64,000 bases of DNA, taken from positions 1 through 64,000 of the forward strand of contig JAZUES010000084.1 of the NCBI GenBank assembly GCA_045640265.1, written 5' to 3'. The notes beneath the pieces were generated by a model. It ran no database searches. It was not told where the DNA came from and saw only the letters and a list, made by a program, of their open reading frames with translations. This stretch comes from Solibacillus sp045640265. GTDB taxonomy: Bacteria > Bacillota > Bacilli > Bacillales_A > Planococcaceae. Position 1 is the first letter of the stretch. Each line of letters begins with the position of its first letter. Below, piece after piece: positions 8,902 to 16,440 of this stretch. Made by a program: the position numbers and the translations under genes.

Positions 8902-9196
8902 GATTTATGAATCCCCCTGTATGTATATCTTTAAACTTAAGTCATCATACCACTGATTTTTAGAATCTATCAACTTTCATTTAACTTCTTAACAAAACTT
9001 TTACAATCGAAAGAAATGAAGTAGACATAAATTTTAAAAATTTTTTCTAAAAATAGTATATTTTATTTAAATAACAATAAAAAGAGCAATAAAATCAACA
9101 AGATTTATGAGTCTTCGATAGAAGTCTATACTACATTCGTTGATATTATTACTATAACTAAATAATATAATTTCAATTGTAAAGGAATTGTAAAGG
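8902..9196. other. AT-rich spacer upstream of ykaA-pit
   Basis: About 295 bases with no plausible gene. It must hold the ykaA-pit promoter, but no clear -35/-10 pair stands out. A tandem ATTGTAAAGG occurs at 9176-9196, just after the next gene's stop. TTAACA-N5-TTTACA near 8989-9005 resembles two PhoP half-sites but faces away from ykaA. Confidence 0.4.
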
Positions 9197-10006
9197 TTAA
9201 CTTTTTCTTAAAACCGATGAGACAATATGTGCTGAATCCCATTCTCCTATTGATACTCGGGTAATCGGATATTTCTTAGGAAATAGTTGATGATTAATTT
9301 CTTTTATCGTTAGACCTTTCTCATTCATCATCTCAATCTGATTCGTTAACTCTAATAAATACTCATGCTTCAACTTTAATGCTTGGCGTCCGTTTTTAAC
9401 AAAGCCCGCGTGATTGCAATACATTTCATCAAAATCATATGTAAGTACTTTTTCAATCGATGATATAATTTGCGGAATACTTTCCTCTTTCAAAACAACT
9501 TTCGTTTTTGGTGATACAAATAAATCTCCTGTAAATAGTTGACCTGTTGTTTCGTTTAAGAATGCTAAATGGTCATTTGTATGACCTGGTGTTTCAATCA
9601 CAGACCAACTCGATGTTCTCGATAAAAATTGTTGACCAATCGCAAGTGCAGAAAAACGTGGTCGACTTCCCCAAAATAACTTTCGATAAAGTGGATAGTC
9701 GGCCTTTTCCATACATTCTAATCGTCTAATATCACTCATATAAACGGGTAAATTATAGTTTTGTTGTAAGTATTGTACACATCCAGAATGATCTTCATGA
9801 TAATGCGTTAACACAATTTTATCTACATCTATTTCTGAAAAGAATGGCTTAAATTGCTCAAGTAATGCCGCGGCGCCCGTGTCGATTAATATGCCATCTA
9901 CTTCAAAGCAGTGAACATTTAATTGAATGGCTTGAAAGCGTATAAAACCATTCATCATACGTACCCCAGATTGTTCACTTTGTTCTGTTTTTTTCTTAAA
10001 AAACAT
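9197..10006 (-). CDS. Metallo-beta-lactamase-fold hydrolase
   Basis: Cytoplasmic zinc hydrolase of 269 residues. The metal motif HYHEDHSG (HxHxDH) is near residue 68, with further ligands in ETPGHTNDHLAF, FTGDLF and CNHAG. This is the glyoxalase II-like branch; the true substrate (thioester, lactone or other) cannot be told. I chose ATG 10006 because AGGAGAG sits nine bases upstream; an ATG 36 bases earlier has no ribosome site. Monocistronic; no hairpin terminator was seen after it. Confidence 0.85.
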   Translation of the reverse strand: MFFKKKTEQSEQSGVRMMNGFIRFQAIQLNVHCFEVDGILIDTGAAALLEQFKPFFSEIDVDKIVLTHYHEDHSGCVQYLQQNYNLPVYMSDIRRLECMEKADYPLYRKLFWGSRPRFSALAIGQQFLSRTSSWSVIETPGHTNDHLAFLNETTGQLFTGDLFVSPKTKVVLKEESIPQIISSIEKVLTYDFDEMYCNHAGFVKNGRQALKLKHEYLLELTNQIEMMNEKGLTIKEINHQLFPKKYPITRVSIGEWDSAHIVSSVLRKS

Positions 10007-10130
10007 TAAAATTCTCTCCTTTTGCCATCCATTTCGTTGCAAATAACTTTATCACAAATAATAGAAATATGTCTCTTAATGCAGCAAATTATTATATAAG
10101 TAGAGTAAATAAACGTTCCCAGAGAAAAAA

Positions 10131-10161
10131 GAGTTACTTTGTAAACAATACAAAGTAACTC
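10131..10161 (-). terminator. Terminator after the sulfurtransferase gene
   Basis: Thirteen-base-pair perfect stem GAGTTACTTTGTA / TACAAAGTAACTC with a five-base loop; on the - strand it is followed by TTTTTTCTC. Confidence 0.9.
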
Positions 10162-10170
10162 CTTAACAAA

Positions 10171-10980
10171 TTACAGGTTTTCACCTTTTTCAACAGCATA
10201 ATGTTTCGACCAATCGCTGTAACCTGCCATATAAATTTTAATATTTTGATACCCTGCTTGTGCAAGAATCGAATAAATCGGTGTAGCTGTTACACCTGAA
10301 CCACAATAGATAATAATTTCTTCATCTTTTGATACTTTTTCGAGCAATGAAGTGGTGATAACGAATTCTGATTGTTCCTTTAGCTGTTCCCAATCATAAT
10401 TTTTCGCTGTTGGGATGTGTCCTGCAATCGGATCAAGTGGTTCAAAATCACCACGGTAACGTTCTGCTGCACGTGCATCCAATAATGTGGCTTTATGATT
10501 ACCCTCCACAATATTTAACACATCTTTACGTGACATTAAAATGCTATCGTTCCAATTTAACTCAAGCGTTGTTGGTGCAAACATAGGGATAGCTGTTGTC
10601 ACTGAAAATCCTGCATGTAGTAATGCATTGTATCCACCATTCACAATATAAGCGTGTTGGAAGCCTGCGTATTTTAATATCCACCAAGCTCTTGTTGCAA
10701 AAGGCGAAGCACCTTGATCATAGATGTAAATTGCATCATCGTAGCGCAAACCATGCTTTTCAAATAAATCCTGTAAATCTTCTCTATTTGGCAATGGGTG
10801 ACGGCCATCCGTTTTTGTCATATCCGAAAGATCGTGCTCTAAATCCCAATAAATTGCCCCTTCAATATGTTCTTCATCATATAATGCTTTACCTAATTCA
10901 TGATTTTGTAAATCAAAGCGTGTGTCAATAAAACGACCGTTACGTTCTAATTTATCTGCTGTAACAAATACTTTTGGCAT
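10171..10980 (-). CDS. Sulfurtransferase (two rhodanese domains)
   Basis: Protein of 269 residues with tandem rhodanese domains, as in thiosulfate or 3-mercaptopyruvate sulfurtransferase (SseA type). The C-terminal domain has the active-site loop CGSGVTA with Cys226; the N-terminal domain lacks the cysteine, as usual, and keeps the family pattern VFVTADKL, GAIYWDLEHDLSD and YDQGASPFATRAWW. ATG 10980 follows AGAGGGG; an in-frame ATG 48 bases upstream is not supported. Only 14 bases separate it from the dynamin gene, so the two are probably co-transcribed. Confidence 0.92.
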   Translation of the reverse strand: MPKVFVTADKLERNGRFIDTRFDLQNHELGKALYDEEHIEGAIYWDLEHDLSDMTKTDGRHPLPNREDLQDLFEKHGLRYDDAIYIYDQGASPFATRAWWILKYAGFQHAYIVNGGYNALLHAGFSVTTAIPMFAPTTLELNWNDSILMSRKDVLNIVEGNHKATLLDARAAERYRGDFEPLDPIAGHIPTAKNYDWEQLKEQSEFVITTSLLEKVSKDEEIIIYCGSGVTATPIYSILAQAGYQNIKIYMAGYSDWSKHYAVEKGENL

Positions 10981-10994
10981 TTTATAACCCCTCT

Positions 10995-13900
10995 TTACGA
11001 TTTTAACTGCGCATATATATCTTTCCAAATAGCTAAACGGCTTTCTTCTTGAAGTAGTAAACGTTCTGTGTCGATTTGTTCAACTGCTTGTTTAAGCATA
11101 TGTTGACGTAATCCTTCAGCTTCAATCGCAATAAAGGCTGCTGCCCACTCTACTAATTTTCCCTTTTCTATTTCTAAAAACTTTTGGGCATCAGGTTTTG
11201 TTAGCTGTTCTAATGCATCACGCAATTGTTCTTTATCATTTTTCTCAAAGAATGATTTTGCATTTTTGAAATAAGATTTAACGCTTGTGTACGGCGTAAT
11301 ATCATTAAATGGGCCTGTATAATCCATTATTTGTGGCTCTTTTCCTTCATACGCTAAAAATGCAAAACTTGGATTTAATTCTTTTAAATTTAGCACTTCA
11401 TCTTTAAAGCGTTCTTTCATTTTCTTTTCAACAAATTGTGCTAAACGGAAGTTCGTTACACGTAATTCTTGCGCAAAGTCAAAGCTTAATGCATGTAACA
11501 CTTCTTTTAACGCCGTCTCTAATGCTTGTTGTGCAGGCAATTGGGCAAATGTCGATGGGTTATAGCTTTCACGGAAGAAATCAGGATAACGATAATATAC
11601 ACGCTGCAACACGTAGTATAATAGCTCATCTAATTCTTGCTTCGTTTCACTTTCAATCATTGACGTTTGTGTACTTTGATAGTTCGAACGGATATGTTTT
11701 TCTAAGTGCGCTAATTCGCCTAAACGCTCATCTTTTCGTTTTAAGTTTTCTTCGGTTTGCGTGATTAAATCATGTAAACGTGCTTCGGTTTTGTCAACTT
11801 CATCTTGTAATGCTTGAACTGCGATGCCCATTAATTCATCGTTCAAGAAATAATGGAATGCATCTTCAAATGGTGCCATTCCTGATTGATGCTCTTGTTG
11901 ATCTTGCTTTTCTTTGAGTGCTAGCAAGCTGGAAACCCCGTAAAGTCTTGGGAAACGAATACCAAAGCGTTGTAATTCTGAGCGGACGTATTCCTTTACT
12001 TCTTCCTCTTCTTCCATTGTCGAAGCTAAATCGATTGCATTAACGATGAAGAACATTTTATCTAATTCAAACGCATCTTTTACACGACCTAATTGAATTA
12101 AGAACTCACGGTCAGCTTTTGCAAAGGCGTGGTTAAAGTATGTGATGAAAAGAATTGCATCCGCATTTCGAATATAATCAAACGCAACACCGGTATGACG
12201 AGCATTGATTGAGTCTGCCCCTGGTGTGTCTACTAATGTAACACCCATCCGAGTGAGTGGTGAATCAAAGTAAAAATCAATATTATCTACGAAGCATGAA
12301 CGATTTTCTTGTGCTACGTATTTTTCAAAATCATGACGATTTACTCGTAGTGTTGTACCTAGTTTTGGAATGAACGTATCATAGCCCTCTGAGTATGCAC
12401 GAATAAATGATTTATGCACATTTAAACGCTCATCTGTTAATTTAACTGCTAAACCTTCAGCTGCACGGTCATACGCTTCTTTTAATGATGCAACTTGTAA
12501 GCCTATTGCCACATATGAACCTTGGATATCTTCAAGTAGCTGCGCTTCATTTTTCAAATGCACGTCTGCTGTTTCATGTGGATGGTCGGGTGTAACAGGA
12601 CGAATTTTATTAATCGCCGCTGTTGTAGGGTTTGGTGACACTGGTAATACAAATTCACCCATTAATGCGTTTGAAAAGCTTGATTTGCCTGCACTAAATG
12701 CACCAAATAATGCAATTGTAAAATCGCGTTTTTGTAGGCGTTCCACTTTTTTCGTTAAAAAGTTCGCTACTTCTTTAAAGCCTTGAACATCGCTCACAAT
12801 ATGCGCTGTTTTTAACGCTTTTTGGATAACCGTCTCAGTGCTTAATCCCGCACCGATTTTTTCTGATGCTTGTTGCACTTGTTCTTCTACTTGTTGCTCT
12901 TTTTGTTTTAACATTGATGCATCAAATGGACGAATATCTTTTAACGCTTGCTCATGATCACGTGCCCATTTTTCTAAATGTACTTTTGATTCGGCGCGTA
13001 ATTCATTGGATACTTGCGTCGTCACTTTTTGGTTAAACGCTTCAAACTGCTCAATTTGCATAATATGTTGCAGTGCCTGTACTTTTTCAGTCATCGCATT
13101 AATTTTTAGTTTGACTGGTGCTGAAACTTCAGAAGCCACTTGCTCAAGCACCGATTTTTGTTCCAATTTCCAAGCATCTGTTGCTTGAATAAAGTAACGT
13201 TTTGCTGCTTCTGAAACACGGTTCGCAAAGTTTAGTACTGCGTCACCTGTCACAATTGTATTTTTTTGAACTTGATCTTCCATTACACTAACGGGCATAT
13301 CAAAAACTTTTGCATCAATAGCAGCTGCACGTTCATCTGTTAATGCACCCACATCTTTTAATGCCGTTTTCATTAATGCTTTAATGTGCCCTGTGATTTG
13401 TGATTGAACAACATGATTAAAGCTTGCAAAGCCTTCTTCTCTTCGACGCTCACGTTCCTCAGCAGTTTTCTTCTTCGCTGAGAATAAGCCCCCTACTTTA
13501 AAGTCTTCTTGTTGGCTTTCTAAGTAGTTGCGTAATTTTTCACGTACATCAGATGGCATAATAGCTGCATTTGCTAATAACTCTTTGCGATTTTCATCGA
13601 ATAATTTATCCCACTGTTCAAACGAGAATAACTCTGTTTGACGCGTTAATTTTTCGAATTGCTCTAAAATATCATTGCGACTTGCCCAATCTTCTTTAGA
13701 TACAACTTCTGTATATGTTTCGAAACGATCTTGTTTTTCTTCTACTAAATAGGTTTCATGCTCATGTTGTAATTTAGTTAACGTATTTTCGGCTGTTAAA
13801 ATTAATTGTTCTTGCCAATCATTCATCGAATCCATAACAATTTTTTTGACCTTTTCAAAGTCATTGTTTGGTAGATTTTTTTCACGTAGAGATGTGAAGA

Positions 13901-14606
13901 AAATATCCTTCGGTGTAACTCCCCAAGCTGCGAATGAATTATGCACAGATTGTTTAAAGTCATCAAATGATAATTCGGCATCTCGGTGTTTATCAATTTG
14001 GTTAACAATTAAATAAACATTTGGATTATATTTCATTAATTGCTTGGTAAATTGGAAGTTCAACTCTGATTGTACGTGGTTGTAGTCCATCGTGTAAAAA
14101 ACCATATCGGCAATATGCAGTGCGGATTCCGTGCTCATCGCATGCGCATCATCAGTTGAATCAACACCTGGTGTGTCCATTACAGTTACCCCAAGTGGTA
14201 AGCCGGACTTACTATGACCAATCTCAATTTGTGATACGAGCTCACCATTTTTACTTAGCTCTTTAACTTGCTTAATGTCAAAGCCTGCAGAGAACTTCAC
14301 TGGCTTCTCATTGTGCATATAAACGATTGCATAATCGTCATCTGCCTTATGCACTTTTACAATATTGGCACTTGTTGGAATTGGACTTGCCGCTAAAATA
14401 TCTTCGCCTGATAACGCATTAATCATACTCGATTTGCCAGCTGAAAAATGCCCGGCAAAGCCTATAACAAATTCCTTTTGTAATAATTTACGTGCAAATA
14501 AATTCAGCTTTTCAACACGTTCTGTATCCTCATTTTTACTATAAATTATGTATTGTAAAGCTGATTGCTGTAATAATTCATGAATTTTTTCATCAAACGA
14601 ACTCAT
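10995..14606 (-). CDS. dynA: Double-headed bacterial dynamin-like GTPase
   Basis: A 1203-residue fusion of two dynamin-like halves, like B. subtilis DynA (YpbR, 1193 aa), which tethers and fuses membranes and protects against membrane damage. First half: P-loop GHFSAGKSS (52-60), DTPGVDST, NQID. Second half: P-loop GAFSAGKSS near residue 635, DTPGADSIN, NAID. Each GTPase domain is followed by long helical stretches. ATG 14606 follows AAGGGG eight bases upstream. The sulfurtransferase gene follows within 14 bases. The products act at the cytoplasmic membrane. Confidence 0.95.
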   Translation of the reverse strand: MSSFDEKIHELLQQSALQYIIYSKNEDTERVEKLNLFARKLLQKEFVIGFAGHFSAGKSSMINALSGEDILAASPIPTSANIVKVHKADDDYAIVYMHNEKPVKFSAGFDIKQVKELSKNGELVSQIEIGHSKSGLPLGVTVMDTPGVDSTDDAHAMSTESALHIADMVFYTMDYNHVQSELNFQFTKQLMKYNPNVYLIVNQIDKHRDAELSFDDFKQSVHNSFAAWGVTPKDIFFTSLREKNLPNNDFEKVKKIVMDSMNDWQEQLILTAENTLTKLQHEHETYLVEEKQDRFETYTEVVSKEDWASRNDILEQFEKLTRQTELFSFEQWDKLFDENRKELLANAAIMPSDVREKLRNYLESQQEDFKVGGLFSAKKKTAEERERRREEGFASFNHVVQSQITGHIKALMKTALKDVGALTDERAAAIDAKVFDMPVSVMEDQVQKNTIVTGDAVLNFANRVSEAAKRYFIQATDAWKLEQKSVLEQVASEVSAPVKLKINAMTEKVQALQHIMQIEQFEAFNQKVTTQVSNELRAESKVHLEKWARDHEQALKDIRPFDASMLKQKEQQVEEQVQQASEKIGAGLSTETVIQKALKTAHIVSDVQGFKEVANFLTKKVERLQKRDFTIALFGAFSAGKSSFSNALMGEFVLPVSPNPTTAAINKIRPVTPDHPHETADVHLKNEAQLLEDIQGSYVAIGLQVASLKEAYDRAAEGLAVKLTDERLNVHKSFIRAYSEGYDTFIPKLGTTLRVNRHDFEKYVAQENRSCFVDNIDFYFDSPLTRMGVTLVDTPGADSINARHTGVAFDYIRNADAILFITYFNHAFAKADREFLIQLGRVKDAFELDKMFFIVNAIDLASTMEEEEEVKEYVRSELQRFGIRFPRLYGVSSLLALKEKQDQQEHQSGMAPFEDAFHYFLNDELMGIAVQALQDEVDKTEARLHDLITQTEENLKRKDERLGELAHLEKHIRSNYQSTQTSMIESETKQELDELLYYVLQRVYYRYPDFFRESYNPSTFAQLPAQQALETALKEVLHALSFDFAQELRVTNFRLAQFVEKKMKERFKDEVLNLKELNPSFAFLAYEGKEPQIMDYTGPFNDITPYTSVKSYFKNAKSFFEKNDKEQLRDALEQLTKPDAQKFLEIEKGKLVEWAAAFIAIEAEGLRQHMLKQAVEQIDTERLLLQEESRLAIWKDIYAQLKS

Positions 14607-14700
14607 TTTTCTAACCCCTTTAATTTGCCTTAAAATCGTCACAAATCTATAGTACCATGATTGGTAACGAAAATCGGCTAGTATTCATAAAAATTTTCAA

Positions 14701-14742
14701 AAAAACGCCTTATTCTATTCGGTTAACAGAAAAGGAGTTTTT
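14701..14742 (-). terminator. Second hairpin between the microprotein gene and dynA
   Basis: AAAAACGCCTT / AAGGAGTTTTT, ten pairs with one G-A mismatch and a 20-base loop; on the - strand a run of seven T follows. It may back up the terminator at 14816-14848 and keep dynA insulated. Confidence 0.45.
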
Positions 14743-14815
14743 CGTATTTTATTTACTTTTTAATTTTTCATAAAACGTTGCTTGGTTGCGTCCATTAGTT
14801 TCTATTCTTATCACT

Positions 14816-14848
14816 AAAAAAACGCATATGCAGTATATGCATCATGCG
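14816..14848 (-). terminator. Terminator of the Fur-controlled microprotein gene
   Basis: On the - strand: CGCAT, bulged G, ATGCA, loop TATAC, TGCAT, ATGCG, then seven T. It starts 50 bases after the stop codon of the small gene, which makes that gene a complete transcription unit. Confidence 0.8.
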
Positions 14849-14897
14849 ATTGATTTTGTATGTTCATGAAAATTTAGATTAGTTTATGTGGTTGCAA

Positions 14898-14978
14898 TTA
14901 CTTCACTACATTTTTATAAACGTAATTACCAATTGCCATATATGCTAAAATTGTTGCTCCTACAAATGCATAAAGCAT
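14898..14978 (-). CDS. 26-residue membrane microprotein, Fur-controlled, unrecognised
   Basis: The reading frame ATG 14978 to TAA 14898 encodes MLYAFVGATI-LAYMAIGNYV-YKNVVK: one hydrophobic helix (about residues 2-20) with a lysine-bearing C-terminal tail, so a single-pass membrane peptide. Support that it is a gene: AAGGTGG lies about ten bases upstream; a consensus promoter with a perfect Fur box lies at 15002-15050; a strong terminator follows. I do not recognise a family. Tiny hydrophobic peptides often stabilise or regulate a larger membrane complex, so a role in iron uptake or in an iron-rich respiratory enzyme is possible, but that is inference. Confidence 0.75.
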   Translation of the reverse strand: MLYAFVGATILAYMAIGNYVYKNVVK

Positions 14979-15001
14979 ACGATACACCACCTTGAATTAG
15001 T

Positions 15002-15050
15002 TGATAATAATTATCAATATCATTATAATGTATTCACATACAGTCGTCAA
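15002..15050 (-). promoter_or_regulatory. Sigma-A promoter with a perfect 7-1-7 Fur box
   Basis: On the - strand: TTGACG (15050-15045), 17 bases, TATAAT (15027-15022), then TGATAATTATTATCA (15016-15002) over the expected start site. The box matches the Bacillus consensus TGATAATNATTATCA at every position. A Fur-Fe2+ block at +1 predicts expression of the downstream microprotein under iron limitation. Confidence 0.88.
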
Positions 15051-15129
15051 TAGTCTGAATTTTTTTCTATACATCTACTTTCTTGACATGGTAAGATGTA
15101 GAAAAAGGTCGGAAAAGGGTGAAATTAAT

Positions 15130-15591
15130 TTGAGTACTTCAAAGCATATCCAAACTATTTTAAACGGGACTATTCATTCATTAAAATCAATTTTACCTAT
15201 GAATATAGATGTTAAATCACCAATTATCGCTTCTGAACCATATGAACAAAAAGAAATGGGCGTTCTAATTGGCCTTGTCGGAGATTTAAAAGGACGTATT
15301 ATTATTGATGGTTCCCCTGAAATTTTCAGTACTATAGGGTCAGCAATGTTCGGGGTGCCCTTAGAGGGTGCCATGCTTGAGTCATTTACTGGTGAATTAG
15401 GTAATATGATTGCAGGGAATTTATGTACATATGTAGGTCAATACGATCTTGAATTAGATATTACGCCTCCAACAGTCATGGTTGGAAATACGAAACTGTA
15501 TGGATTCCAACAAGCATTTAAACTGCCCGCGATAATTGACGGTGCTGGTGAAATTGTTATCCTTTACACAATTGATGACGAAAATGAATAA
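15130..15591 (+). CDS. CheX-like chemotaxis phosphatase, orphan
   Basis: Protein of 153 residues of the CheC/CheX/FliY phosphatase fold. The catalytic pattern ELGNMIAGN (E-x2-N) sits near residue 86, followed by the family-typical TPPTVMVGN. CheX removes phosphate from CheY~P. I chose TTG 15130 because AAGGGTG lies a few bases upstream; the same frame extends back into the Fur promoter and cannot be coding there. It has no chemotaxis neighbours and its own terminator. Another response regulator could be the partner. Confidence 0.8.
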   Translation: MSTSKHIQTILNGTIHSLKSILPMNIDVKSPIIASEPYEQKEMGVLIGLVGDLKGRIIIDGSPEIFSTIGSAMFGVPLEGAMLESFTGELGNMIAGNLCTYVGQYDLELDITPPTVMVGNTKLYGFQQAFKLPAIIDGAGEIVILYTIDDENE

Positions 15592-15612
15592 TCGAAACCT
15601 TTTTATTTAAAC

Positions 15613-15640
15613 AACGACACGCTAAATTATGCGTGTCGTT
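15613..15640 (+). terminator. Terminator of the CheX-like gene
   Basis: AACGACACGC (15613-15622) / GCGTGTCGTT (15631-15640) followed by TTTTT. Confidence 0.9.
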
Positions 15641-15706
15641 TTTTTATTATGTTTAAAAATGTACTTTTTTTATTTTCACACTTTTTTCACAAAAATCAGG
15701 AATTAA

Positions 15707-15749
15707 AGTGAGAAAAATCACATCTTCAAAAGAACCGTTCCCCTATGAT
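15707..15749 (+). promoter_or_regulatory. Candidate Crp/Fnr-activated promoter of the ba3 oxidase operon
   Basis: AGTGA-GAAAAA-TCACA (15707-15722) matches the Crp/Fnr consensus TGTGA-N6-TCACA at nine of ten positions. TATGAT (15744-15749) is a good -10 and no -35 is present. With transcription starting at 15756 the dyad centre is at -41.5, the classical class II activator position. Regulation by Fnr, i.e. low oxygen, is a prediction. Confidence 0.6.
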
Positions 15750-15792
15750 GAAATCAGTAATAAAACTTTTCTTCAATTGGGAGGGAGAATCG

Positions 15793-15915
15793 ATGGGTAA
15801 GCAAAAGAAAAAGGAAGAGAACTTGAAAGGTACGCTTTATATGACTTTTGCTTTAGGCTTTATCATTATTTTAGTTTGGGCCTACTGCTTCAATTTATTT
15901 GCAGGTCGAATGTAA
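15793..15915 (+). CDS. ba3-type cytochrome c oxidase subunit IIa
   Basis: A 40-residue protein: a lysine/glutamate-rich N-terminus (MGKQKKKEEN) and a single membrane helix (about 16-36). GGGAGGGAG precedes ATG 15793, and the subunit II gene starts 27 bases after the stop. In ba3 oxidases (Thermus thermophilus is the model) a one-helix subunit IIa takes the place of the missing second helix of subunit II; position, size and topology match. The low sequence content limits direct proof. Confidence 0.8.
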   Translation: MGKQKKKEENLKGTLYMTFALGFIIILVWAYCFNLFAGRM

Positions 15916-15942
15916 ACGTAAAAAAAGAAAGGAGTACTACTC

Positions 15943-16440
15943 ATGCACTTACATAAGTTCGAAAAATGGTGGCTTGTGTTCGGATGCGGCTCATTAGTAG
16001 CATTTTTAATTATTTTAGGAGTTGGCGCATTCCATACAGGTACTCACCCAAACAATTCGAAAAATACGATTAACTATGAAAAAGTTGATGAGATTGCACC
16101 ATTTAACAATCCAGGTGTTCACAAAGTAGAAGGAAAGGAATGGGATTATGAAGTCGTAATCGTTGCTTCGGCTTTCTACTATAATCCACCTGAAATTGAA
16201 GTTCCACTTGGCGCTAAAGTGAAATTCATCGCAACTACTAAGGATGTTATTCACGGGTTCCAAGTAGCAGGAACAAATATTAATATGATGTTAGAGCCTG
16301 GTTATATTTCTGAATACTTGGCAGAAATGAATCAAGCTGGCGAATATTTAATCCTATGTAACGAGTACTGTGGTACTGGTCATACAGCAATGCATTCTAT
16401 GTTAAAGGTGGTGGACGAAAATGCAACAGACAGTCATTAA
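15943..16440 (+). CDS. ba3-type cytochrome c oxidase subunit II (CuA)
   Basis: Protein of 165 residues with one N-terminal membrane helix (about 9-30) and an extracytoplasmic cupredoxin domain. The CuA ligands are plain: His in VIHGFQVAG, and the cluster CNEYCGTGHTAM (C-x3-C-x3-H-x2-M). It takes electrons from cytochrome c and passes them to subunit I. AAAGGAG precedes ATG 15943. The short length and single helix are typical of ba3 rather than aa3 oxidases. The subunit I gene overlaps its end by 20 bases. Confidence 0.93.
   Translation: MHLHKFEKWWLVFGCGSLVAFLIILGVGAFHTGTHPNNSKNTINYEKVDEIAPFNNPGVHKVEGKEWDYEVVIVASAFYYNPPEIEVPLGAKVKFIATTKDVIHGFQVAGTNINMMLEPGYISEYLAEMNQAGEYLILCNEYCGTGHTAMHSMLKVVDENATDSH

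Noticed and set aside
8985..9010. Pho-box-like TTAACA-N5-TTTACA upstream of ykaA-pit
   Set aside because: Only two half-sites, on the strand facing away from the operon; Pit is not a known PhoP target in B. subtilis.
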